Assembly (NCBI RefSeq): GCF_052857255.1
Contig: NC_135506.1
Coordinates: forward strand, 74,723,056 to 74,787,055
From: Amblyomma americanum
Lineage: Eukaryota; Arthropoda; Arachnida; Ixodida; Ixodidae
Length of the DNA: 64,000 nt
Direction: 5' to 3'
Positions 11,209-22,561 of the stretch are shown piece by piece; positions within the stretch are counted from its first letter, which is position 1; each line of letters starts with the position of its first letter. The translations under genes and the position numbers were made by a program. A model generated the notes under the pieces. It was not told the origin of the DNA, did not search any database, and saw only the letters and a program-made list of their open reading frames with translations.

Positions 11209-14200
11209 CCTTCACTTTGGTGTTGTGCAAATTTAAAAGTAATGTTTTGGTGGCGGGATCTGTACATAAGTTATGCGAGTACATTATCCTGGCTCAGAAG
11301 TTCTCCAGTAACTCTTGCTCTACAAACAACATATGACACTTCCGGTTATTTCTGCTTGTGCGCTGTGTTTCTATAATGAGCCAAGAAGTTCGACAACATG
11401 CTTCGCGCCCTTTTTATTTTATTTTGTATGACTCACGAAGTGCGCTACTTCCCGGCATGTTGGTTGCCGGTTTTCTTATAGTCTGAACTGAAGCTAACGC
11501 CAATGTGTGTCTTAAACGTAGCGGTGTTATTCGTGCTCTCTGCAGGAACGCATGAGTGTTGACCTGCGTTTTGTTGTCGTAGGCAATCGCGATGTCTGTC
11601 TTCTTCTGAGGCTAAATATCTTGCCTCTCACTTCCGATGGCAATCGCATTCTCGGCGATCGGCAGCAGTACCTGTGCAAGGTTACGATGATATTGACGCC
11701 ACTGTGCTTTGTCATAGCAACGCAGTTAGCAAGTTAAATTTTGAGAGGCGATTCAAAATGTTCCTTCCATCTTGATTGCCGGATGATAGAGACTTTTGCA
11801 CCGCCAGTGCGCAAGCGCTGATTGGTCTCGACGCGGCTGACGTGCAGCCACATCAACAGCACGTGGCTCCATCTGCCGCCCAGACATTGTTTCTGGCCTT
11901 TACAGCCTGGGGTGGCTCTATGTGCGCGCCTAAGGCGTGCGCATTCAGGCGTGACGGCCTCGCATATTGGGCGCCGCTTGTGTGCACGTGCTGGAAGACC
12001 CTCCCACTGTCGCCATCTATTGTTACATTCCCCTTTGTGATTCCATGCCTATATGCGTCCGAATGTTGTTATTGAAGGTGATAATTCAAACTGTTCGTAG
12101 TTGGCACAGCTTAGATTGACGATACCATGATCTAACGCTTAAAAGATACATGAAACAGTTATTTCTGAGCCCCGTTTCAGCAGCTTGTGCCCTTATGCAG
12201 GTCATAGAGGATAGCCTGGACGGACACCGGACGGGCAGAATTTGTGTGCAAAAAGAAGGGCGAATGTAGCCGTTAACTGCATTGCGTCAATAAAAATGCG
12301 TACATCATAGGCTGGATGGAATGGCAGAAACAGGCGCTACCAGAGGAAAGGCCATTCGTCCTGGTAATGTTTAAGGATTTTAAAAACAAAGCTACCAGAG
12401 TAGAGTGCCCAACAATTGCACGGGCGACAACCGCGGTTAATGTCTTGCGGCGCTGCGTATACGTCTCTTTAGGGACATTCCGACATGTTCGCACTACTCC
12501 GGATGGCGAGAGTTTCGACCCGGGCTTTCCGTCATCAACGCACACTTTCCGGGTGTCGACAAGCCTACAAGCAGATAGCGGCGTACCTTTGTATTACACG
12601 GTGGCTTTCAGCAGCCGGAATAGACGCAATTGTGGCTCGACGTGTTCGGGTATATAGCTCAAGTTTCGCAGAAAGCCTTTTTCTCCTCGTCTGCCGCGCA
12701 ATGAGCGTACTTTCCGTGACATACCTTTGTGCTTGAACGTTGGTATTTTTGCTAGTTTGTGCGGTGGAGGCGTTAATGGACGAAGTCACGCTATGCCCGA
12801 GCGATAGATAGATAGAGAGAGGCACGGTAAAAGCATGGAAAAGAAATAAAACTACGCGGACAATTCTTGCGTAAGCTGGCAGCGCTACCTACATCGACAA
12901 TGGGAGGATTTCGTAGCACTGAAGATACACGGCCGCTGCTTGAAGAGGAAACGGTGTTCGCCCTATACGAAAGAGAAAGCATCGCCTTTTGCTCATGCAT
13001 TATGGGTCATAACGGGTGACACTTGCTGCAATCAGACCACATGTGAACCAATAAGGCGTCGTACTAAAGGAGCTATCATAGAATTAAAAAGCTTTTGTCG
13101 TAAATAATAAGCATTGAAATAAGAGAATTGGGAATAGAATTTCAAAAATGTTTTGAAGTACATGCCAAGATTGCATAAAAGAAAGCACCACTCAGCGGAT
13201 GATAACATCACCCTCAGAGATAAAGATAACACCACCAGTCGAGGTTACGCCACCCCCTAAGATTATTCATTATGAAATAAATATTGCGCTCTCTTGTGCT
13301 CTGACTTTGGATGAAAACTGCCTTTAGACTATGATTTATGCCAAGTTTCCTCAGAATTTACCTAACAGCATCTATGCTTAAAAGTCGCCGCGTACAAGTT
13401 AACTTCAGTTGCGCGTTTCACCAGGCACGATTGTGAATTATACGCATGGAATGACGATCTTTAGAACGGGCAAGCGCTTTCAAAGAACGATTATCTTGTC
13501 GAGATACTATACTAATCAGAAACTACTTCACACGTCTTACGCGAGTGCGAAGTCTTGTAAGCAATCGCTGTGTCGTCTTGTCTGGTATAGTGCTCGAAGC
13601 ACAGGGAATAAGTGTGCTTAAAGGGTAACTAGGCACGGTGAGACGAGCACCGCTATCCAGCCTCGTAAAGCGACGACAAGCTGGTTCTCCGAAGTGGACC
13701 TTGTCTGTCGCATGACTCGCTGTGTTTATTTTGAGCTGTACAGAATTCAAAACTTCGGAGTATTACCGATATCAAGTCTAAATTTGTTACCTCTAATGAT
13801 CAGCTAATTTAAATTAGGGAAAAAGTGTTAAAGTTTAATCATTCCGTCAAGACTGGCTCCTGGGCTACAGAAATGCGACCCTTGGTAGATTAATGAAGAA
13901 AAATTTTTTTACGCTTAAATTCGAATGTACAAATTAGGCTTTTCTTGAAGAAGAATACAACCACGATCATATTCTGAGGGATGTCCAATGATAAATAAGA
14001 AACGAATTTAGTGATTACTTAACCTAGTGAATACTCAGAAGGTATGACTGAAAATCTGACTTTTTTCTTGTTTTAAATAGTAGTCCTTTGTACCGATAAT
14101 ACCCATGAGATATTTTTAGCTACAGTGTTGAAGTTAGAACAGAATTCGTTCTTTTGTGCAAACTGGCTGTTTCCTTTCACACTGCAGCTGGTTGTTGTGC

Positions 14201-14891
14201 ATGAAAATCTAGTCAGGTGCTTAAATTTAGGTTTTCAATAGCGTCGTGTAAACTGTCTGGTAGAGGCAGAGTTCCGAGAGCCAGAAAGTCTTTCAAGTCA
14301 TGCAGTCCGAGAAAAAGGTAGTAAAATGAAATCGGCCCCTTTGGTAAAGACAAGACTAAATTCTACTTTATACGGCAATACCACATGCGGCCAATGGTCG
14401 AACGGATTTCTTCACAGTCACACCAAAACCTCCCTGAACAACTTGCACGTTGTGGAAAAGAAGACTTTTTTCGTATGCACGCTAAGTTCAGACTTGCATG
14501 CCACACACAGTCACCTATACTAAAGAGAGTTCTGGCTAAAACCCCTCAAAAGAATGAGATCCAATTGGACGGAACGGGGCTAGGTAAGCTGGCTGAAAAT
14601 CGGGCCTACATTAGTAGTTTACTTCGAGTAAGAATTCACATCGTGGTGCTTTCCTCGGGTAATAGGCATTCACTTACGAAAAAAAAATGCCGGTGGTTTA
14701 GCTTTGGTTAAACATGAAGTGAGGGGATAGCTTCAGCTGGCCGAGTGGAACTTGCTCAGTTTAATTGGAAAGTCAGTCTTTCGCCGCTCCGTTTTACCGG
14801 GCGTTCCTTCTTCATCCTAGTCCCACTTGACACGGCGCATGCGCACAGCTGTTGCAGCTCGGTTTCTCCAGCGCTGCACCACTTGGCTGGT
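11209..14891. other. unassigned sequence
   Basis: About 3.7 kb without a recognisable gene. 11780-12060 is GC-richer and carries short open frames without family motifs. A GATA-type short repeat (GATAGATAGATAGAGAGAG) lies near 12803. 13760-14160 is strongly AT-rich. Exons of an unrecognised gene cannot be excluded. Confidence 0.4.
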
Positions 14892-14975
14892 CACGTGACC
14901 AACCACGTGGTGGTCGCGGCGCCGGCAAGCCGTGGCTGCACCGCCATCGTCACGTGCAGCCGCCACTGTCACGTG
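14892..14975. promoter_or_regulatory. cluster of four CACGTG palindromes
   Basis: CACGTG occurs at 14892, 14904, 14951 and 14970, that is four in 84 bp, where chance would give about one in 4 kb. The first lies in the longer palindrome GGTCACGTGACC. The last two sit in a ~19-bp near-tandem unit (CGCCATCGTCACGTGCAGC, CGCCACTGTCACGTGCCAC). CACGTG is the E-box bound by bHLH-type factors such as the Myc/Max and USF families. No gene start is recognised next to it, so a regulatory role is inference; a local GC-rich duplication is the alternative. Confidence 0.35.
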
Positions 14976-15479
14976 CCACCGCCACGCTGAAGGCTCGAAA
15001 TGCTAACGTAATGTAGCTTTCGCTACAAATCTCCCGTAAATGGCCTACTTGTCCTTTAACAAACAGACTCCACGGCATCGTTTCTCTATCAGCTATTTGC
15101 TTTCGAAAAAGCGCCTCTCGCGCGCAGAAGCGCAGAAGATAAAAATATGCGATGGTGAACCACAGCACTATCAATAACAAATAACGGGAGCAACAGGCTT
15201 TATGAGAGTTCTAGAACGCAGTAAGAATCTAAGCAGTGATTCGGCCTATTACTACTGCTTGAGCTACGATGTTCTAAAACCTCAAAAAAAGACAGTCTCA
15301 GAGTGCTGATTACGATACGACATGTCCCGATTAGAGTCGCCGTGTAATACTTGAAGCGCGGTTGGGACGAGAAGCATCGAATGGGGACGAGGGTGAGGTA
15401 AGTACATCGCGTGGAAGCGGCGATGTCGTTAGGCGAGAATCGGCGCCGGAAGCGAGGAAGCGGGAGGCAGCCGCCTCTG
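14976..15479. other. unassigned sequence
   Basis: No repeat or gene identified. 15360-15480 is GC-rich with an open plus-strand frame rich in Arg, Glu and Ser but without known motifs. Confidence 0.35.
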
Positions 15480-15668
15480 CCGCTTTATACACATATCGAC
15501 CCAACCTTGAAGGGAGGACCGTCGCCCACTTTTTTTCGAGCCACGCAATGCCTTAAGCGCGACGCTGTTTGCTCGCGTTACCATCATTACGGGACGTCAA
15601 GTACTTGTCTCGTCCCTACCCGAACAGCCACCGTTGGTTCCAGTAAGGAGACAGCGGGACAATAAAGA
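15480..15668 (+). other. possible solo-LTR-like or promoter-like segment
   Basis: GCTTTATACACATATCG (TATA-like, near 15481) is followed about 180 bp later by GACAATAAAGAAACCCC, an AATAAA signal at 15661. TATA and AATAAA spaced inside one LTR length is what a solo LTR of a Gypsy- or BEL-type element would show. I could not find the TG...CA ends or a flanking duplication, so this is tentative. Confidence 0.22.
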
Positions 15669-16030
15669 AACCCCTTTCCCGCACATCCATGTATGAAAAG
15701 GAAAAAAAAAGCACGACGAAATGGTTCTAGCCAGGATTTTTTTTTTTTACCTCGAGTGCATGCCATGAAATCGTTCCCGAGAAGTGCGCAATAAAATTCG
15801 ATGAAGCGCAGCACGACGAAGCCGTGGAACTGCGGGTAGTGAGTGTGCATATTGAGAAGGAAGAACACGCCGTGAGAAAATTTTCTTCAGTCGAGCGTGG
15901 TCGGTCGATTACAGGCATTTTGACGCGTGTTAAACCTATTGGAATGAGTTACTGTTCGGTCGTAGCTTATATCAAAGAACACTAAACCAGCGGCGTACAA
16001 CCGATGATGAGGAAACTGGGGCTTTTAGAC
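15669..16030. other. unassigned sequence
   Basis: Contains A- and T-rich runs (15698-15710, 15737-15749); no repeat or gene recognised. Confidence 0.4.
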
Positions 16031-16262
16031 AACCACAGTAGCTCAATAGATGTGATGCATGGTTGCACACTTGAAAGACGCGAGTTCGATTCTAGGCGCA
16101 ACGGTCGCATTTCAATGAAAGCGAAATGCTAAAGACTCGTGTTGTGTGCGATATGAGTGAACGTTAAAGACCTCCAGGTGGTTTCTTTTATCCGGAGTTC
16201 TCCACTACGGCGTCTCTCATAGCCTGAGTCGCTCTGGGAAGTTAAGCCCCTTAAACCTTAAT
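16031..16262 (+). mobile_element. Ruka-like SINE, diverged full-length copy
   Basis: The plus-strand head AACCACAGTAGCTCAATAGA carries the A-box region and GACGCGAGTTCGATTCTAGG the B-box (16078-16097). The body shows CATTTCAATGAAAGCGAAAT, GTGTGCGATATGAGTGAACG and CCTCCAGGTGG. The full 3' module is CTACGGCGTCTCTCATAGCC then TGAGTCGCTCTGGGAAGTTA. The variant head (ACTTGAAAGACGCGAG) differs from the copy at 10245, suggesting a separate subfamily. Confidence 0.82.
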
Positions 16263-17039
16263 TGCGGCTTTTATTATAGCTATATCGGAGGAATCTTCGA
16301 TGCACAGGTGTGGGTTTGCTGGCTTTCGTTTACAACCAAGGCACATGAATGAGTGCTGCGATAGACAGGAATATTTACAGGATCAGTGCACAGAAGCCAA
16401 TAAAAAACGCCGTGAGTCAGGGTTGTTTCCAAGCAAACAGTGCGCGAAAAACAAAAAAAAAAGCTGTAATGCGGAGTCTTCGAGCGATGGCAGTTGTTGG
16501 AAACTGGAGCGGTGGCTTACATACTTGTCCAGAAAGAGTTCAAATTCTAGCGCACAAGCAGCGCTTGCATTCTTCACCTTTCTCGATGTTGGCGGCCTAA
16601 ATTCTTCGCTACAAATCCAGTAAAGAACGTGAGCGTTATAACTCTGGCTATTCTAAGTGAGCAGCAGCTAGCTAGCTCCGTGACGTAAAAGGTCACGAAG
16701 CAAGCGTTATTCAGAGGGTAGAGGGCGTTTACGCGACAGCGGCTATCTAGCCAAATTTTCCTGTTGTCGAACTACGGCGCTCTCTGAGAAGTGCTGACTT
16801 CTACTGATGCGAAAGCATTACATTGCTCATGGGCAAAAAAAAACAGCTTTGTTGTACAGCAGTTGTCCGAAAATTACAAAGACGCCACCATGGACTCGCA
16901 TGATGTCAGTAGTTGAAGAGAAGACAGTAGTGGTTGATCGCAGGCAATGAAGCAAAAATATTAGACGAAACAATAGTACTGATAGTGATAGTGACAGTTG
17001 TGGAATTATAAAAGATGTTAGTAAATAATGATGAGGGCC
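16263..17039. other. unassigned sequence
   Basis: Open frames overlapping 16300-16620 carry no family motif. CGTGAC-GTAAAAG-GTCACG near 16679 is a short perfect inverted repeat of unknown meaning. Poly-A run at 16836. Confidence 0.4.
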
Positions 17040-17052
17040 ATTAATGACAATG
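17040..17052. repeat. left target-site duplication of the SINE
   Basis: ATTAATGACAATG here matches ATTAAAAGCAATG at 17288-17300 in 10 of 13 positions and brackets the SINE exactly, as expected after target-primed insertion and some decay. Confidence 0.6.
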
Positions 17053-17287
17053 GTTTGTGGTCTTAGGGGGATTTAACGTCCCAAAGAGAACAAGGTTATG
17101 AGGCACGCCGTAGTGAAGGGCTCCGGAAATTTCGACCACCTGGGGTTCTTTAAGGTGCACTGTCATCGCACAGTACACGGGCCTCTAGCACTTCGCCTCC
17201 AACAAAATGCGACCGCCGCGGCCGGGATCGAACCCGCTCTTTCGGGTCAGCAGCCCAGCACCATAACTAGTGAGCCACCGCGGCGGC
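17053..17287 (-). mobile_element. full-length Ruka-like SINE with target duplication
   Basis: Minus-strand copy with all modules. The tRNA-like head ends at GCCGCCGCGGTGGCTCACTA (complement, 17287 downward) and the B-box is the complement of GGCCGGGATCGAACCCGC. The body has GGGCCTCTAGCACTTCGCC, GTGCACTGTCATCGCACAG and GAAATTTCGACCACCTGG. The 3' module is GGGGGATTTAACGTCCCAA next to GTTTGTGGTC. Boundaries are set by the 13-bp imperfect duplication on both sides. The right side is immediately followed by a 15-bp minisatellite. Confidence 0.92.
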
Positions 17288-17309
17288 ATTAAAAGCAATG
17301 ATAAAAATT

Positions 17310-17414
17310 TTTATGTTGAAGGCCTTTAGGTCAAATGCTTTTATGTTAAAAGCATTTATGTCACAGGCTTTTATAGTAACGAACTTTAGGGTAAAGTCCT
17401 TAAGTCAAAGGATG
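17310..17414. repeat. 15-bp minisatellite, seven units
   Basis: Seven consecutive units in exact 15-bp register start at 17310, 17325, 17340, 17355, 17370, 17385 and 17400. Examples are TTTATGTTGAAGGCC, TTTAGGTCAAATGCT, TTTATGTTAAAAGCA and TTTATGTCACAGGCT. The TTTA start and AAA-G-centred core recur. Units differ by several substitutions but no unit changes length. Units 2-4 also form a hairpin with 11-bp perfect arms (17333-17357). Non-coding. Confidence 0.85.
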
Positions 17415-17924
17415 CTTTCGCATTCATAGCACATCACGACGTTCAGTGCCCCCGTAACATTCTCGTCCTCGTTTTCCGCCTGTCAGGCATCAGAAACACA
17501 TTCCTCTCTAACTGCTGTTTCGTTAATTCGGTACTATCTTGTTTTTAAACCACTCATTCCTTGTTCACAAACTCACTCCCTTACTCATTCCTAGGGATCT
17601 CAAGAAGAAATAGTGAGGCAATGCGGCCTTGAGAGCCAACCGGAGCCCTTCGGGTTCATGTCTTTCCTTTTCTTTCACTCGTTCCAAGAGAGTTAACGCT
17701 CGCTCAAAATCATACAGGCCATGATCAGAGGAGAACATCAGAGAGGCCCTTCTTATGTTACGTAACAAGCTTCTCGGCCAGCATGTGGACGAGAGAGTTT
17801 CCGGCTACGACCTACTACGACGTCGACACCGACTCTAATCCAGGTTAAGAATTGCATAGACACATGATTTCTAAAGAAATGCTTGAGCTCATCACTCTCA
17901 TTATTTCACCATCAATCGTGACAC
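17415..17924. other. unassigned sequence
   Basis: No motif-bearing frame or repeat. ACTACGACGTCGACACCGA near 17810 is GC-rich but isolated. Confidence 0.4.
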
Positions 17925-18116
17925 GTCCAATGTAAGGCATTCTCCCATCTCTGTTTAGTCCTGTCCGGCGCTGTCCGCGTCTTTCTTATCCCCACGAACT
18001 TTGCACTCTGATCCCCTTACCTGACTCTCCGCCCTTTCCTACAGTGTTTGCTTTTTCTTGGGATCTACTCCGCTACACTAAGCAACCACTGGTTACCTTG
18101 CTACACCATTACATCA
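17925..18116 (-). mobile_element. RTE-like LINE 3' fragment, decayed
   Basis: Minus-strand reading gives a diverged version of the conserved tail: QGNQWLLSVAE, stop, IPRKSKHCRKGRR then FVGIRKTRTAPDR and ENALHW. These align in order with the QDNRWSLRVTEW / RWADEIRKFAG / GEAF motifs of the better copy at 7428. Stops and missing bases show long decay. Confidence 0.65.
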
Positions 18117-18609
18117 AAGAAGAAGAAAATAAACATTCGGTTGCTACACATTAGGAACCCAACTCGTCTCGCAGTGCGGATGCTCTCGGACGTCTGTGGG
18201 TTTTTGTCTCGCCCACGGGAAGCTGTCATCACCACTGTCGTCCTCTCGTGAACGTGTACGTACACCAGATCAGCAATATCGGACAAACGCGTGGCGTTCC
18301 GAAACAGCTGCGCCTGACAGCCGCAAGAAAGAGTCCACAGTTGTGCAATCATTGAATTTTGGGGGGCGCGCGCCTCAGCAACAGCCAGGCTCAGCGCACT
18401 ACACCATCTTTCTTTCTCCGCGACATGCGATCCATATTAGATTAACGGTTTCACGTGCCCCGTCACATTCGTCGTCTTGTAGCACTGCTTGACTACCATT
18501 ATTCCTGGTATGGATTTTTTGAACGAGTTTGGCGCTGTCATCGCCCTCGCCGACCGCCCCATCACGCATTGTCGGCTGTGTTTGGACTCGACGAGCTCAG
18601 AGACAACGC
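18117..18609. other. unassigned sequence
   Basis: Nothing recognised. GGGGGGCGCGCGCC near 18361 is a local GC spike. Confidence 0.4.
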
Positions 18610-19170
18610 TCTCCGAGGCGAAATAGGTTGAAAACTACGCATAAATGTCTGGGCGTTATTTCCTGTGAAGACCCTACATGGTTGGCGCATGTTAACCGTG
18701 TTGCTGGCAAAGCATGTAGATGCCTTAGCTTTCTTCAGTGTAAACTAAGGCGTGTTGGCGAACATATTTGATGCGGCTAATAAAGCATACGTTAGGCCCC
18801 GTTGCAATGCATGTCCTGAGTTGCATCGCTTTACAGTGTCTACGTAGATGCACTTTGACATATCCAATATAATGATGCCCGATTTGTCCTCAGCCTGCTC
18901 GATCGCTTCCTCAGCATCAGCAACAAGATGAAGGAACTGTACCGGGTTTCAGTGTGTAAACGCCGTAGGGCTGTCCGTTTGAAATTGTTTTACTCTCTTT
19001 ATCGTAACCGAACCGCAGTTTGATCTTCATCCTATTTCAGTATGCCCCATGTATATTCCTGGACTAATTATCGTTACAAGATGAAGATCATGCTAAAGCG
19101 GCCATACAGCACTGCGACAAACATTTTTCACAATTCCTTCTTTGTGTTAACTGGGAGAGAATGAAATTTA
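18610..19170 (+). pseudogene. CR1/L2-type LINE reverse transcriptase C-terminus (broken)
   Basis: The plus strand shows the end of a CR1/L2-type ORF2 across shifting frames. KTTHKCLGVISCEDPTWLAH is the 'KYLGV..s.dLsW..H' block, followed by VNRVAGKACRCLSFLQCKLR and, after stops near 18768, KAYVRPRCNACPE (usually AYVRPxLEYASxVWDP). Then come CKRRRAVRLKLFYSLYRN and YSWTNYRYKMK, ending VLTGRE followed by a stop in place of WN. The order matches the family from thumb to C-terminus. Same clade as the copy at 58400. Confidence 0.78.
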
Positions 19171-19421
19171 CTGCCACGGGATGGGATGACCCTGAATACT
19201 GGGAATTTATTAGTGCGATATTTCTTCAACCCTGGCACTCTCAGTGACGAAATTCAGTTATCGGTCGAGAGATGGATAGATAAAGAGGAGGAGGGAAAGG
19301 CAGGGATGTTAACCAGAAAGGGGTTCCGGTTGGCTATCCTGCACTGGGGAAGAGGGATTAGGGGACTAAAAGGAGGAAGAGAAAAGGGAAAAAAGGCATA
19401 ACACACACACGCACAACGCGT

Positions 19422-20867
19422 TCACAATTTGTCACTCAATCCAGTCTCTCTCAAGCAGGCAAAAAGTGCCGTGTATGCTTTGAGGGCAGTCGACTGCTGT
19501 GGCCACGGACAGACAATCTTTTTCTCTATTAATGGGCGAGGATCGAGGCGGTCCAGGGCACAACACAGTGTATGTCTAGCACTCGCAAATGCAGGGCACC
19601 CACAGAGAAGATGAGCGATGGTCTCCTCACAACCACAGCTCTCACAGGCAGGGCTGTCGGCCATCCCCATCCGGAAAGCATAGTAATTGGTAAATGCAAC
19701 ACCGCTCCATAAACGGCATAACCGTGTTGCGTCACGACGTTCTAAGTTACGTGGAAGACGAAGGCGCAGTTCAGGGTCCTGTGCCTTGAGGCGGAGGTTG
19801 CAAAACTCTCCCGTGTTCCACGCTGAAAGTGTGAGCTCCAGCGCCAAAGGGCGAAGCCCACACGCAGCGTCAGGTCTCGATATTGGGAACCTCACTGGAA
19901 GTCCGTCGTTGTGAGCAGAACGCGCAGCCGCATCGGCCTGGTGATTACCGTTAATACCACAGCGTCCTGGCAGCCATTGAAAACTGATGTCATGACCTTT
20001 GGAAACGGTGCCGTGGTACAGTAGTCGGATCTCAGCAACAAGTTGCTCCTGCGACCCGTGTCGTAGCGCAGCTTGCAGGGCTTGAAGGGCAGCTTTAGAG
20101 TCGGTGAAAACCGTCCAGTCATGTTGAGGTTCTTGACTGTTGAACTCTACCGCAGCCCGTAAGGCTGCGAGTTCCGCACCAGTTGAAGGTGTTGCATAAG
20201 TCGTCTTCACTTTCATGAAGATGGATCTGGTCGGTGTCACCACCGACCCCACAGAACGGGTCGAGTGAACTGATCCCTCTTTGTAAATATGTGTGCGGTG
20301 AGTGTGGTAAGAATGCAAGTAATTCAATGTCAGTTGTTTGAGAGCGGGCAGTGATACATTAGCTTTCTTCGTAATGCCAGGAATATAGAGGTGAACCCGA
20401 GGTTCATGAAGACTCCATAAAGGTGAGCTCGGTCTTGACGCAGGGGTGAACTGCGATGGAAGATATGCGCGATGGGCTTCAATGACTTTGGCGAATGCAG
20501 TACACGGCCTAATTATTGGGAGTGTTGCGAGGTGATGACAGGGAACCCGTGTGAGGTGCCGAATATGTTCTCTCATGGTCTCAACAGCAATGTATGTAGT
20601 AAGAGGATGTTCCCGGGCAAAAAGAACAGTTGCTGCTGTTGATGCACATTCAGGCAGTCCAAAACAGATATGGAGAGCTTGCGCTTGCACAATTTGAAGA
20701 GTCTTGATATTTGTTTTTCTAATGAAACTGAATATCGAAAGACTGTACCGCATGTAGCCCAGAAATAGGGAACGGTACAGTTGTAGCATCGAGCGCACTG
20801 ATGCGCCCCAGGACTTTTCCCCGACGAAGGAGAGGACGTGGACAATCGAAACTAGTCTCTTTCTCAT
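19422..20867 (-). pseudogene. LINE ORF2 thumb, RNase H and zinc tail
   Basis: A 481-codon frame uninterrupted to its TGA at 19422. The RT thumb (MRKRLVSIVHVLSFVGEKSW, LYRSLFLGYMRYSLSIF) continues the LGVVIDRNLSWSPHIYD block lying just upstream in the same reading direction. RNase H covers about residues 205-325. The first acid site reads YKEGS (usually YTDGS, so Asp is lost), AELAALRAAV has the Glu, VFTDSKAALQAL has the Asp, and the last is WLPGRCGINGNHQADAAARS with His replaced by Arg in PGHCG. The C-terminus has CESCGCEETIAHLLCGC, the typical C-x2-C...H-x4-C cluster. Product would be inactive. Confidence 0.88.
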
Positions 20868-21959
20868 GTCGTAGATATGTGGACTCCACGAGAGGTTCCT
20901 GTCGATGACAACACCAAGGAATCTGTGGCTTCTCTAATAGGGAATGGCTTCGCCATTGATGCGAATGGTGTAACGTGACATTATTTTGCGTGTGAACGCC
21001 ACAAGTGAACACTTTTCGGTCGAAATGTCAGGCCCTTCAAGCGAAGATAAGATGTCAATATCAATGCCGCTTTTTGAAGACTTGCACGAACTTGAGGACG
21101 GGTCACCCCTGATGCCCAAATACAGATGTCGTCTGCATATACCGAAATCTGAGCGTATTGTCGCAATATCTCGACCCGGCCGATATGAGCAAGGTTAAAG
21201 AGAACTGGGCTCAGCACTCCACTCTGAGGGACTCCGCGCGAATTTCGATGTAAGGACGTTGGTCCTTCCGCAGTCAGGACAAAAAACGACCTCTGATAAA
21301 TAGCTGCGTATCCAGCTGAACGTGCGGCCTCCGATCTCAGCAGCTTCCATTGCGTCCAAAAAGGCCTGATGCGTTACGTTGTCGTACGCGCCCTTGATTT
21401 CCAAAAACAATGCCACGGTCAATCTTTTCAAACTTTTGCTGTGGTGTACCGACGTTACAAGGTCAACCACGTTGTCGATAGAAGAGCGGCCCCGTCGGAA
21501 CCCAGACATGAAGATTGGATAAATCTGATATCGCTGCAAATACCATTCCACGCGTGTGAGCAGCATTCTTTCCATTACTTTGCCGACGCAGCTCGCGAGT
21601 GCAATTGGACGGTATGATGAAAGGTTGAGCGGTGATTTCCCCGGCTTGAGAAGTGGAACCAGACGATTGGTCTTCCAAACATGAGGAACTCTGGCAGCAG
21701 TCCACGACTTGTTATAAATGTCCAAAAGAGCCCGTCGAGCTTCTTGGCCAAGGTTGGCAAGTGCGGAGTACGTCACACCATCGGGCCCTGGTGATGATGA
21801 CCTTCTACAACAAGCCAGCACAGCATCAAGTTCTTCCATGGAGAATAGTGCATCCATCCGAGAATCCCGTGAGGGTGGAACATTGTTGCAGTGCAGCGTT
21901 GCGCCTGGATTTGGAGGGCCTGTTATTCTTGCGCGGAAATATTCGGCTACCACAACCAC
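20868..21959 (-). pseudogene. LINE ORF2 reverse transcriptase core (broken)
   Basis: From 21959 downward it reads DAVLACCRRSSSPGPDGVTY (fingers), SSYRPIALASCVGKVMERML, FMSGFRRGRSSIDNVVDL, then FLEIKGAYDNVTHQAFLD. Motif A Asp is Glu here (LDIKGAYD expected), which should abolish activity. A frameshift near 21230 leads to LSPVLFNLAHIGRVEI and SVYADDICIWASG (21130-21170), where the YADD box is intact. A further shift and stop near 20938 precede the LGVVIDRNLSW block. Together with the next entry upstream this is one ORF2. Confidence 0.88.
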
Positions 21960-22561
21960 ACTGCGCCTTTGGTGGAGCGCTACGGATTTGAACGGGTAGC
22001 GCTGTTGAGGTTACGTGCGAAGACCCCGAATCACACTCCAAACGCGTGACAAAGGCTTCCGTGGATCAAGTGTTTGGCAATATGACCTCCACCGTTGTGT
22101 TTGCAGTGCCTGAATTCTGCGCTTAATCTTCTTCTGTATGCGCCTAGCCTCTCTTAGGTCTAGGCGCGACTTCGTGCGTCGGTATCTGCGCTCTGCACTG
22201 CGCCGATGTGATCGCAGTCGCTGCAATTCGAAGTCAAAATCGGTGGTTAGCGACAGGGTTAAAGGTGCAGGTGGCGTGTTCCATGGCCTCCTTAATTTTT
22301 TGTTCAAGACCGGTAGAGAAGCTCTCTGCGCAAGCAGCCTTCATAAGTAATTTAAAAGCTTTCCAGTCAATGCGCTGCCTACACGTGGCTGGGGAAAATG
22401 TCGAATGGCCTGTAATAATCAGATAGGTTGGAATATGGTCGCTGCCATGAGTTTATACATCCGAAAACCACCGGACGCTGTTGCTAAGGCACGAAAGTCA
22501 AGTCCAAGCAGCTGCTATAAGTCACCCCTCGTATATAGGTCGGGCTTCCGTCATTCAGGCA
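21960..22561 (-). pseudogene. LINE ORF2 linker between endonuclease and RT (broken)
   Basis: After the stop at 22562 the reading is patchy. GSPTYIRGVTYSSCLDLTFV is the end of the endonuclease (the DLTF block usually precedes SDH). In another frame follow SDHIPTYLIITGHSTF, QRIDWKAFKLLMKAACAESF and AMEHATCTFNP. Then comes a basic helix region (RRSAERRYRRTKSRLDLREA, IQKKIKRRIQ) ending WSVIRGLRT. The order is the usual one for I-group ORF2, with at least two frameshifts. Confidence 0.75.
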
